64,000 nt of DNA, from assembly GCA_034401795.1 (NCBI GenBank), contig CM067372.1, positions 38,940,861-39,004,860 of the forward strand, written 5' to 3'. How positions within the stretch are numbered: the first letter of the stretch is position 1; every line of letters starts with the position of its first letter. Origin of the DNA: Chaetoderma sp. LZ-2023a. Its lineage: Eukaryota; Mollusca; Caudofoveata; Chaetodermatida; Chaetodermatidae. This document shows positions 22,545 through 32,680 of this stretch, piece by piece. Both the position numbers and the translations under genes were made by a program. Below the pieces are notes generated by a model. That model saw only the letters and a program-made list of their open reading frames with translations, had not been told where the DNA came from and made no database searches.

Positions 22545-22775
22545 CCTATTCCAAACCATGATCTTTCTGACCATGTTTGAGCTATCGGCTAAGCTTGGTC
22601 AAAACATGGTCAAACTATTAAGTTTAACCATGGTCAAAGTTGTCTGACCATATTTGACTGTTCGCACCATGGTGAGCCTGCGACCTCGAGCCAATTTCTT
22701 TTTTTGTATCATGCTGACCCCTGTTGACCATGATGTCATTTACCACCCATGGTCAACCATGGTAAAAACTGAATG
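22545..22775. repeat. CCATGGT-rich cluster, right
   Basis: ACCATGGTCAA-like words recur near 22594, 22630, 22672, 22747 and 22756. It resembles the left cluster, and the two may be one element split by the MITE. Confidence 0.5.
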
Positions 22776-22813
22776 ATATGGTAATTTAACATGTGTGGGA
22801 CCAGTTTTGACCT

Positions 22814-22978
22814 AAAATCAGCCTCTGCAGCGGTCTTGATAAACGTCTATCTGTATGCAAAGAGAGCCTGGTTTTTTTTAATTGACCAATGGAACAGACA
22901 GTTTTGTAAATTCTAAAAAAGAAAAGCTTCTTGACCCGCAAATGGACATTTACTGAGAAAACGGCAATTTTCATGCCT
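22814..22978 (+). mobile_element. Family A MITE, strongly diverged
   Basis: The outer arms remain (CAGCCTCTGCAGCGGTCTTG and CCGCAAATGGACATTTACTG). The central hairpin is gone. Confidence 0.65.
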
Positions 22979-23389
22979 AACCTTGAGAATCACAGAGATT
23001 AGGTGATTGTAGAGAGTGCTTTGTAATGCTCCGTGATTGTCTAGCAGGATTACCTGTAGATCTGTCTTACACTGATACCACACACCGCTAGCATCACCAG
23101 CATGCCTGCCATGTCCTGGATGCAGATGTACATGCTGGTTTATGCATATTAGCATCTCTGTCTGTATCTTATGTAATTCTTGGAATGTATATGGCCTCTG
23201 TGCAGAATGTTGTCATGATATGTAATTGTTAGCTGAGGGAAATGCAATTAATGCATGTGACCTGAAAACATGCACTATGCTAGGAATATGGTGTAACTAT
23301 GTTATTATTCTTTAGTAGTGCTACTAGTTCTGTGCACTCTTGATCTGTTTTTCTGTATTCTAGTAAATGGAAATTAATGGACCTATTTC
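22979..23389. other. Unassigned sequence
   Basis: Nothing recognised. Confidence 0.4.
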
Positions 23390-23800
23390 GAGCCATGCTC
23401 CGCCAATTTACAGATTAGCTCCACCCACGTATCCATGTTCAAATCGATTAGTAACTTTCTCATAATTCTCACAATCTAAATTTCAAGGTAACTGCACGTA
23501 AGCTGTTGAATATTTTGAAACCAATTTGACTATAAGGAGGCTGTTGCTGCGTATGGCAGCAAGAGCCTCCTGGCAGTCAAATTAGTCTCAAATAATCAAC
23601 AGAACCTTTATTAAATTGTAAATTCGTCAAAGACATACAGTTCGTACAATTTTGTGACTGACTTCAATTTTCATGACAGAAGTCAAGATTATGATGGCAT
23701 CATGATAATGTCAGGACTCGGCAGACATGTGACATATTTGATTATGATGTCAGGTACTTACTTGAGTGACAGATCGGATCCCTCAGGTGCTAGATAATCT
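23390..23800 (+). mobile_element. Family F, long form
   Basis: A TAGCTCCACCCACG flank leads to the core TTGAATATTTTGAAACCAAT...TTAGTCTCAAATAATCAAC. Its loop has matched arms AGGAGGCT and AGCCTCCT. The right flank has ATCAGATTATGATGTC-like and GTGACAGATCGGATCCCTC blocks, as at 53090-53150. Confidence 0.75.
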
Positions 23801-23879
23801 GTGCTAAAGTCCTATGTTACAAAGTTGAGCAAAAACAATGCATTACAGTACAGTTAGAAAACTAGAATTCACTCGAGGG

Positions 23880-24760
23880 AGATGCTGATTCATGCCTTTT
23901 GCGCTGTGTCTTAGCATTGCACTTAGTGACCCCGTGACCTAGATATTTGATCGGTTGACCTCGAACTGCAAACAATCATGAAGTCTCGTAGTATGAAGGT
24001 GTGTGCTCAATCTGTGAGCTAGAAATTTAATGCTTTGTCCTGAAGCTGATACAACTTCTAATGACCTAGAATATGAATGAATGTATCAGATTTGGTGCAA
24101 CCTACTTGCATTCCGGATATAATGGCTAAAATTGTGTATGTCGGTATGCACTAAGTGACCCTCAGACCTGGATTTTTGCCTTGTTCCGAAACTAAGAATT
24201 TTTCTAGCCACTCATAATATCAATGTATGTGCCGAATTTGATGATTCTACCCGCTTGCGTTCCCGATTTATGGCTAAAAATGTGTATCTCGGGATGCACT
24301 AAGTGACCCAATGACCTTGATTTTTTTACCTATTAACCCCAAACTAGGATATTTTTAGCCACTCGTAATATCAATGTATGTACCGAATTTGGTGATTCTA
24401 GCTACCTGCATTCCAGATTTATGACTAAAAATGTGTATTACGGGATGCACTAACTGACCCAGTGACCTCAATTTTTTACCTGTTGACCCTCAAACTAAGA
24501 TATTTTTTAGCCACTCATAATATCAATTTATGAACCAAATTTAGTGATTCCAATTTATGGCTAAAAATGTGTTTCGTGATGCAGTAAGTGGCCATGTGAC
24601 CTTGATTTTTTACCTTTTGACACCCAACTAAAATATTTCTAGCCACTCATATGAATGTATGTGCCAAAATTTGGTGTTTCTACCTTATCGGGTACAGACG
24701 GACGGCACCAGCCGCAATACTCGCACCGACCTTCGGTGGCGTGAGTAATAACTGATCATG
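23880..24760 (+). repeat. HINE-like core, five to six units of about 150-160 bp
   Basis: Each unit has GCACTAAGTGACCCA, GACCTTGATTTTT, TAGCCACTCATAATATCAAT and TTTATGGCTAAAAATGTGTA. It ends near GGGTACAGACGGACGG. Relatives lie at 29900-30395. Confidence 0.75.
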
Positions 24761-24963
24761 CATCATTCACTCGAGTAAAACTTGAGAGAAACGGAACAAA
24801 AATGTGTTAGGATGCTTGAGAGAAAATGTTTGAGAGCGCAATTAACAAACAATACAAGCACAGTCCCAAAAAGGAGAATCTGCTCGATTTTTAACGTGTC
24901 TCACAAAAGACCCTGAAATGTATCGGAACCTGAACTTGAATCTAAGTGTACTGGTAATATTTA

Positions 24964-27322
24964 TTAGTCCCCTACTGGTAAAACCGTGGGGGGGGGGGGG
25001 GGGGGGAGGGGGTGGAACTATAGGTTTGCACTGCGTCTGTCCGTCTGTCGCAGTTGGTTTGCCGCACTTTTTTTCGCAGTCCTTCAAGGCATTTAACTGA
25101 GAATTGGTATATTGCTTTGTTATGAGAAGTTACAGAACAAGTTCGAGTTTCAGGCATATACGTCAATTTTTTATGGAGTTATGCCCCCTTTCGAGTTAAG
25201 AAATACAAAAAATATCAGCTTTCCGCACTTATCCGCACTCCTTCAAGATATTTAAGCGAATATCGGTGCATCAGTTTAGTATAAGGACTTACTGAGCAAG
25301 TTCGAGTTTCAGACATTTTCGTCATATTTTCATGGAGTTATGCCCCCTTTCGAAAAATATTAGTTTTCTGCACTTTTTTTCGCAGTCTTTCAAGATATTA
25401 TACTGAGAATTGCTACATTGCTTTGGTATGAGAAGTTACAGACCAAGTTCGAGTTTCAGGTGTATGCGTCAATTTTTGATGAAGTTATGCCCCCTTTCGA
25501 CTTAAGAAATACAAAAAATATTAGCTTTCCGCACTTTTTTTCGCACTCCTTCAAGATATTTAAGCGAAAATCAGTGCATCGCTTTAGTATAAGGGGTTAC
25601 AGAGCAAGTTCAAGTTTCAGACATTTTCGTAAATTTTCATGGAGTTATGCTCCCTTTCGACTTATGAAATACAAAATATATTAGTTTTCCGCACTTTTTC
25701 GCAGTCTTTCAAGATATTATACTGGGAATTGCTACATTGCTTTGTTATGAGAAGTTACAGAGCAAGTTCGAGTTTCGGGTGTATGCGTAAATCTTTGATG
25801 GAGTTATGCCCCCTTTCGACCTATGAAATATGAAAAATATTAGTTTTCCGCCCATTTTCTCGCAGTCTTTCAAGATATTCAACTGAGAATTGGTACATCA
25901 CTTTATTATGAAAAATTACAGACCAAGTTCGGGTTTCAGACATTTTCGTCGATTTTTCATGGAGTTATGCCCCCTTCAACTTATGCAATATGAAAAATAT
26001 TAGGTTTCCGCACTTTTTTCCGCAGTCTCAAGATATTATACTGGGAATTGCTACATTGCTTTGTTATGAGAAGTTACAGACCAAGTTCGAGTTTCGGGTG
26101 TATGCGTAAATTTTTGATGGAGTTATGCCCCCCTTTCGACCTATGAAATATGAAAAATATTAGTTTTCCGCCCATTTTCTCGCATTCCTTCAAGATATTC
26201 AACTGAGAATTGGTACATCACTTTATTATGAAAAATTACAGACCAAGTTCGGGTTTCAGGCGTTTGCGTCATTTTTTGATGGAGTTATGTCCCCTTTCGA
26301 CTTAAGAAATACCAAAAAGATTAGCTTTCCGCACTTTTTTTCGCACTCCTTCAAGATATGTAAGCGACAATCGGTGCATCGCTTTAGTATAAGGGGTTAC
26401 AGAGCAAGTTCAAGTTTCAGACATTTTCGTAAATTTTCATGGAGTTATGCTCCCTTTCGACTTATGAAATACAAAATATATTAGTTTTCCGCACTTTTTT
26501 TGCAGTCTTTTAAGATATTATACTGAGAACTGCTACATTGATTTGTTGTGAGAAGTTACAGACCAAGTTGGAGTTTCAGGCATATGCGTACATTTTTGAT
26601 GGAGTTATGCCCCCTTTCGACTTAAGAAATACGAAAAATATCAGCTTTCCGCACTTTCTTTCACACTCCTTCAAGATATTTAAGCGAAAATTTGTGCATC
26701 GCTTTAGTATACGGAGTTACAGAGCAAGTTCGAGTTTCAGACATTTTCGTCACTTTTTCATGGAGTTATGCCCCCTTTCAACTTATGCAATATGAAAAAT
26801 ATTAGGTTTCCGCACTTTTTCGCAGTCTCTCAAGATATTATACTGGGAATTGCTACATTGCTTTGTTATGAGAAGTTACAGACCATGTTCGAGTTTCGGG
26901 TGTATGCATAAATTTTTGATGGCGTTATGCCCCCTTTCGACCTATGAAATATGAAAAATATTGGTTTTCCGCCCATTTTCTCGCAGTCTTTCAAGATATT
27001 CAACTGAGAATTGGTACACCACTTTATTATGAAAAATTACAGACCAAGTTCGGGTTTCAGGCGTTTGCGTCATTTTTTGATGGAGTTATGACCCCTTTCG
27101 ACTTATGAAATACAAACATATCAGCTTTCAAGACTTTGCTTCTCCTTCACCATATATAACTGAGACTTGGTTTATTGCTATGTTATGAGAAGTTACAGAT
27201 CAAGTTTGAGCTTCAGCTGCTTTTGACAATCTTTAATGAAATTTTTGACTGTCAATCTCTAAAGATTTATATCACCAGGTAGGGGACACATGTATTGCAA
27301 AGCAATACTTACAGAATGCTTG
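24964..27322 (+). mobile_element. Family D HINE-like (pearl-like) element, 13 internal units
   Basis: It starts TAGTCCCCTACTGGT and ends ACCAGGTAGGGGACA, a subterminal inverted pair. A 3' hairpin TATTGCAAAGCAATA and GCTTG|TT follow. The interior is about 13 units of about 159 bp marked by GGAGTTATGCCCCCTTTCGA (near 25177, 25336, 25482, 25641, 25800, 25960, 26120, 26282, 26441, 26599, 26763, 26922 and 27081). Alternate units resemble each other more, hinting at a 318-bp dimer. Short ORFs inside are products of the repetition. There is no Rep/helicase, so it is nonautonomous. Confidence 0.8.
24988..25006. repeat. 19-bp G run
   Basis: Nineteen consecutive G followed by AGGGGGTGG, inside the 5' end of the family D element. 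Its length is probably polymorphic or assembly-sensitive. Confidence 0.95.
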
Positions 27323-27452
27323 TTATAAATAGTGCTATCTTGAGCAATCAGAATCCCTCTTACCAAATTTAACATCACATCAAACACATAAATGTGTTGT
27401 CAGACAAGGTTTGTCATTTATGATCACAAAGACAAAACGCTGGCACATTATT

Positions 27453-28647
27453 AGCTCACCTGGCCAGAATGGCCAAGTCAAGTGAGCCTATGCCATGGCA
27501 ATCTTCTGTCCATCGTCTGTCCGTCAACCTTTGTTCAAAAACGCTACTCCTTGTTAACCACTTGGCAGATTTCAACATAATTTGGCTGGAAGGACCCTAT
27601 GGGGTTTTCAGAACATGTTTACAGAATTTTGATTGTTCAATTCCTTTGGGTGAAAATCTTAGATTTTATGAAAAATTTACTGAAGATTGTCAAAACGCTA
27701 CTCATTAACCGCTGGGTGGATTTAAAACCTAATTTGGCAGGATGGACCCTATGGCTCTAGGCTTTAGAACTTGTATACAGAATTTGGATTGGTCAATATG
27801 TTGCGTGAAGATCTTATGAAAAATTTACCAAAAATTGTCAAAACGCTACTCGTCATTAACCGCTTTTCTGATTTCAGCTTACTTTGGCTGGAAAGACTCT
27901 ATCGCACTAGGCTTCAGAACTTGTATACAGAATTTGGATCAAATTTTGGTCAATTCTTTTCGCCCACCATTTTCCGAACAATGGCGGGAAATCATTTAAA
28001 ACGCTACTCATTAACTGTTGACCGACTTCAACCAGACCTGGCTGAAATGACCTGAGCATGGTAGGCTTCAGAACTTGTATATAGAACTTTTATTGGTCAA
28101 TCTTTCTGGCGGCCATCTTGGATTTTCTGAAAGTTTTGTGAAATCAGTTATAATGTTACTCCTCATTAACTGCCTGGCCAATTTGAACCAAACTCGGCTG
28201 GAAGGGACACTAGGTGGATAGGCTTCAGATCTATGCAGAAGTTTTACGATGGCCGTCTTGGATTTTCCAGAAATCCTTTAAAACACTTAAACCAATGGCC
28301 AGTTTTAATGAAACCTGACTGGAAGGATCTCATGGTCATCTGATTCCGAACTTGTATACAGGAAAAAGATTTGTTAATTTTTTCCACAGCCATCTTGGAT
28401 TTTCCAAGAATTTTCCAGAAGCCTTTAAATCACTACTACTACTTAATCAACAGCTCGATTTCAACCAAACATGGGTGGAATGATCCTATGATGATAAGCT
28501 TCTAGAAATTAAATGAGAATTAGATTTATAATTTTTAGTTTTAAATGCGCATCTTGGATTTTCCGAAAATTATCCATCATGTATATTTAAATGCAAGTCG
28601 TTCAAATGCTAATGGTCCAGGTGAGCATCACAGGCCCTTGGGCCTCA
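27453..28647 (+). mobile_element. Family B HINE-like element
   Basis: It starts AGCTCACCTGGCC followed by GGCCAAGTCAAGTGAGCC. It ends GGTCCAGGTGAGCATCACAG plus the hairpin GGCCCTTGGGCC, so the ends form a subterminal inverted pair GCTCACCTGG / CCAGGTGAGC. Inside are about seven units of about 153 bp (ACGCTACTC near 27540, 27693, 27845, 28001). The usual CTTG terminus is missing at the 3' junction. Confidence 0.8.
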
Positions 28648-28735
28648 CTGAGCCACTCATTTTAGTGAATAATTTTCAAAAATTGTCTTCTGATGTTGTG
28701 CAAATGAACATTCACTGAGTATTGTTTGGATTTTA
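28648..28735 (+). mobile_element. Family A MITE, right half only
   Basis: ACTGAGCCACTCATTTTAGT, TTTTCAAAAATTGTCTTCT and CAAATGAACATTCACTGAG match the right arm. The left arm is absent, the copy being truncated at the family B junction. Confidence 0.7.
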
Positions 28736-29899
28736 TGAACAAATTTTGACCAGTAAGTGGTAAAGGTGGTTGATTTGGCCAGGTTTAATGTGTTATCAAA
28801 AGGTCATCTCATCTGACCATGAGCTACATAATAGTGCTTAACCACTTATATCCTGATCCGAGTCCTTTATATGAATATTTGATTAATATTTATAGCGCCA
28901 TTTAACTGAATGTCATTAATGTATAGCGAATCAATTATTTTCAGCCAAATTGTTTTTTTTAGAAAAACAAGAGTCTTGTTATCACAATTCATCAATATCA
29001 TGCCACATGTGTAGGCTCAACTATGTTAACTTGATGCTCTGGTATGTAGATCTGTTGTTTAGTCTCAGACCACAGGAGATCTGTCTGACCTAGTGCTGGT
29101 TATTCAACTATTCTGACAAAACATTGAGTTATTTTATCTTCCACTACTATTACTACTACTGTGTGTCTAGCCTACTCTTGTCATCTTGCATTGGCTGCTA
29201 CTGGTCTATTTGGCCTTGATCCGGCCACCACCTCACCAAACCACTGACCATTCACCCAGGCAAATGTTTATTCAAATGAACATGTGAGCTTAGTTGATTA
29301 ATAAGCCCCATGTGAGAGACTACTTGTGGTTATTTGTAACCAATGTTTGCACATGTATGTCAGTTAAATACAACTTCTGATACAATTTCACAAATCTTTT
29401 GACAGATACTAAATATTCCTCCTTCCCTCTGATTATGAAAAAGATATGTATATATGAAAATTGTGTTAAATTTTTCAAGTTTGCAAATCGCTAGCCAATT
29501 TTTGACCACGCTAATAGTTTTACATGTATGATTATTCATTTATTGGCTAGTAAACATGTTTATGCAAGACAGTCTTGTCTTACTTCCTGAGCAATACAAT
29601 CCTACCAGCCCCCACCCGTCATCTTCATGACTGTCCCAGTTTATATGGAAGCACTTTAAGAAGACGCAACAATACCTACCACAAGTATAAGGCAACAGAT
29701 TGAACAGAATAACTGTCCTGCGTGAGGCAAGGTGGCTAAGCCCTGACTGATGGAATGAAGACGAGCAATCAGCATTTGTGGTGACACGAGAACGCGAAGT
29801 TTATATCATACTATGGGACAGGTTTATATATCAATAATAATGTCACCCCTTGTTTATAAAGAAATATAAAAATACAAAGAACTAGACCGCCCTTGAAGG
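28736..29899. other. Unassigned sequence
   Basis: No ORF of interest and no repeat shared with other parts of the window were recognised. Confidence 0.45.
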
Positions 29900-30395
29900 A
29901 TGTGCTGACTTACATGTACACCTTTGTGCTATGTTTTGCCAATGAACTTGGTGACCCCATGACCTAGATATTTGACCACCAACTCAATCTACATCTATCG
30001 CAACCCCAAATTTGGTGACTACCTACATGTATTCCTGAAAAATGTCCAAAAATGTGGATTCCAGTATGCACTTAAGTGACTCCATGACCTAGGTATTTGG
30101 CCCTTCGAACTGAAACACAAGCGCCCTTTAGCCAGCAGCAATGTGAATGGATGTGCTAAATTTGATGATTCTACATATTTGAATTCCCAAGTTATGGCTA
30201 AATATCTGTTTTCTGGAATGCTCTTAAGTGACACTGTGACCTAAATTACATTGGACATTTTGACTTGAAACTCAAAATTTCTTCTAGCCAGACATGATAT
30301 GAATAGACGTGCCAAATTTGGTAATGCTACCATCTTGCATTCAAGAGATAGATATGCTGCAGATAAACCGACAAACAGACAGAAAGATGTCGGTA
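29900..30395 (+). repeat. HINE-like core, three diverged units of about 130-150 bp
   Basis: GTGACCCCATGACCTAG, GTGACTCCATGACCTAG and GTGACACTGTGACCTAA near 29950, 30077 and 30229, each with TAGCCA and GTGCCAAATTTGGT-like wording. It ends with ACAAACAGACAGAAAG. It is the same class as 23880-24760. Confidence 0.6.
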
Positions 30396-30494
30396 TGTGA
30401 AACATTTTGTACCCAGGTCCTTTAACAAAGCCCTGGCAGCCCAGCAATGCTTAATAGTCTGTCATGTGTACAAATTGTCTTTACTAAGTACTGT

Positions 30495-30765
30495 GAATAA
30501 CCATGCTGTTGAATATTTTGAAATTAAGTTGACTGCAACAACACCGAGTCAAATTAGTTGCAAAATATTCAAGAGCTATGGCAGCAACAGCACCCAATTA
30601 AATTATTGTTTCAAAATATTCAACAGCTTATGCATATAGGTTTCTGGAAAATGAGATTCAGGGAGTTTAGGGTTCAATCGATCCCAGCACAGGCAAAGCA
30701 TGGGTGTAGCTTAGGTAGAGATGAGTGGGGAATAGCTAAAACTGGATTCCCCATGGAATCAATTG
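30495..30765 (-). mobile_element. Family F, long form, inverted
   Basis: Two partial cores (TTGAATATTTTGAAATTAAG and AATTATTGTTTCAAAATATT) precede CTGGAAAATGAGATTC and the block CGATCCCAGCACAGGCAAAG, which on the other strand is the left flank of the + copies at 48870 and 62770. Confidence 0.7.
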
Positions 30766-30987
30766 CTGCTGCTATCTCAAGGCCAGATGGTAATATCAGA
30801 CTCATTCTTGCTGGGTTGACTGTCAAAGATCATATGGTATATTTAGAGATAATGTTTCAGATATGGATCCGAGATAGAATGTTTCAGATATGGAGCCAGA
30901 TAAATTGGTCACACACGATTGCTTTAGGCTTTAAAAGCATTTAGCATTTTCCATTGAGTAATGCAGGCTGTTTAATGTATGATGACC

Positions 30988-31226
30988 TTTAACCTTTTAA
31001 GACTTATCAGCCAAAAACGGCTTCTGCAATGGTCTAGACAAATGTCCATTTTGCAGACCAAGAGAAGACTATTCTTGAAAATTTATCACTGGAATGACTG
31101 GCTCGATAACTGAGCCAGTCATTCTAGTTGTAAATTTTCAAAAATAGTCTTCTCTTGGTCTGCAAATGGGCATTTTCTATGAGAAAATTGAAATTTTCTT
31201 GAACAAATTCAAGGGTTAAATGGTTT
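30988..31226 (+). mobile_element. Family A palindromic MITE, near-consensus
   Basis: Arms CAGACCAAGAGAAGACTATT and AATAGTCTTCTCTTGGTCTG are exact reverse complements, and the core TGGCTCGATAACTGAGCCA is intact. It ends in AAGGGTTAA. Confidence 0.9.
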
Positions 31227-31912
31227 AAGGTGGTCGCCTAGCTTGATGGTTGCTGTGTCTGTACAAGCAGGCTCTCGGAGTCACGGTTAGCTCTCAAAAA
31301 GTTGCCTTCAAAGCTTATAGAGTTTCTAATTAACTGAAAAAAAGCTGTTGAAATCCTCACAGATTGTATTTTCTCTTAATATTTAATGTGATTTCCTTAT
31401 CCATATCTTTGCAGCGTATGAGTAAGCTTATAAATTTATATATGATAATATAGAATTGGTGGCCTTTACTAAGGCAAATTGAGCTTCAAAGAAGCAGATG
31501 TAGTGCCTTGTTTGTAAGTTAAATTGGGCCACTCATTTTGTTGTCTGTGGTGAGAGAATAATGATAGTTCTTAGTTACCTTACAGCATCATAACTTTCAC
31601 AAGATTCTACTGACTATAGTGACATCACACCCAACATGTAATGGCTGCTTATCCTTTCAGTAGTAAATCAATGCTGCTTGGTAAGCGCAGCCTTACTGGC
31701 AGCTACATCTACATTGCAGCAAGATGGCTGCCCGCTGAAGCAGATTATGACAAACCTAATACAATGGCACTGTATCCAATCTATCCTGAAATGTGCTAAG
31801 AGGGTATCAGGTGAAACTGTTCATCCTCCATCTTGCTAACAGGAGTTTATCACATTTAGATTTCCCTGGGATATAACTTGATAGATTTCTCTCCAGTTTA
31901 TAGAGCATGCCA
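31227..31912. other. Unassigned sequence
   Basis: Nothing recognised. Confidence 0.4.
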
Positions 31913-32121
31913 TTAACCCGTACCACTCTGATGTCAAAGCTTTTAAGTTTTAAATTAAATTAAAAGATGAGCTGGTGTCTATTTTTTAACAAATTTGGTA
32001 GAAGACCGTGCTGTCATAGACAGCAACGTCGTCCACCAAAATTGTTGAAAAATGTGCACCAGTTTCTTTTCTATTGACACAGTAAAAGATAGAATATTGA
32101 CATCAGAGCGGTACGGGTTAA
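31913..32121. mobile_element. TTAA-flanked, fully palindromic MITE (third family)
   Basis: The ends are TTAACCCGTACCACTCTGAT and, inverted, the same with one change (ATCAGAGCGGTACGGGTTAA). The whole 209 bp is an imperfect palindrome with GCTGGTG...CACCAG, ACAAATTTGGT...ACCAAAATTGT and a CTGTCATAGACAG centre. The TTAA-CCC ends fit a piggyBac-type nonautonomous element. No other copy was seen in the window. Confidence 0.85.
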
Positions 32122-32354
32122 TGCATTGAGGACCAGCACATTGACGTCTCCACTCTGCGATCAGTATAGGTTTGATTCATCAAAATTCTTTCCCCCTGTT
32201 GGTTGTGAGCAGAATAATGCATTTACCTTTTACAAAGATGCATCTACCTTTATATAGACGTTGACAAAATGTCTTCTCTTTTTGTTTACTGCTATAGTAC
32301 TTGTTAACATTTCCTCAGTTCTTCTTTTACAGTTGGTTTGGGTGATTTGTATCG

Positions 32355-32680
32355 CCACACTATTATAATTGTAACATGCCCAAGTGCTATTGTTTTCTAT
32401 CAGTATTGTAACATAATTGTAGCATCCCAAGGCATGGTGCTATTGTTTTCTATCAGTATTCTAACATCCCAGGGCATGCTATTGTTTTCTATCAGTATTG
32501 TAATATAATTGTAACATCCCAAGGCATGCTATTGTTTTCTATCAGTATTGTAACATAATTATAACATCCCAAGGCATGCTATTGTTTTCTATCAGTATGC
32601 TAACATAATTGTAACATGCCCAAGGCATGCTATTGTTTTCTATCAGTATTGTAACATGCCCAAGGCATTCTATTGTTTTT
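32355..32680. repeat. Minisatellite of about 50 bp, about seven units
   Basis: Units read CTATTGTTTTCTATCAGTAT, TGTAACATAATTGTAACAT and CCCAAGGCATG, with internal deletions. It abuts the family C element exactly at TTGTTTTT|GTCTC. Confidence 0.85.

Noticed and set aside
24842-25166. Proline-rich ORFs near 25000
   Set aside because: The Pro run is the translated 19-bp G run on the other strand.
25418-26795. Several similar ORFs with MPPFDLRNTK-like text
   Set aside because: They recur because the 159-bp unit of the family D element recurs, and each is stopped within one or two units.
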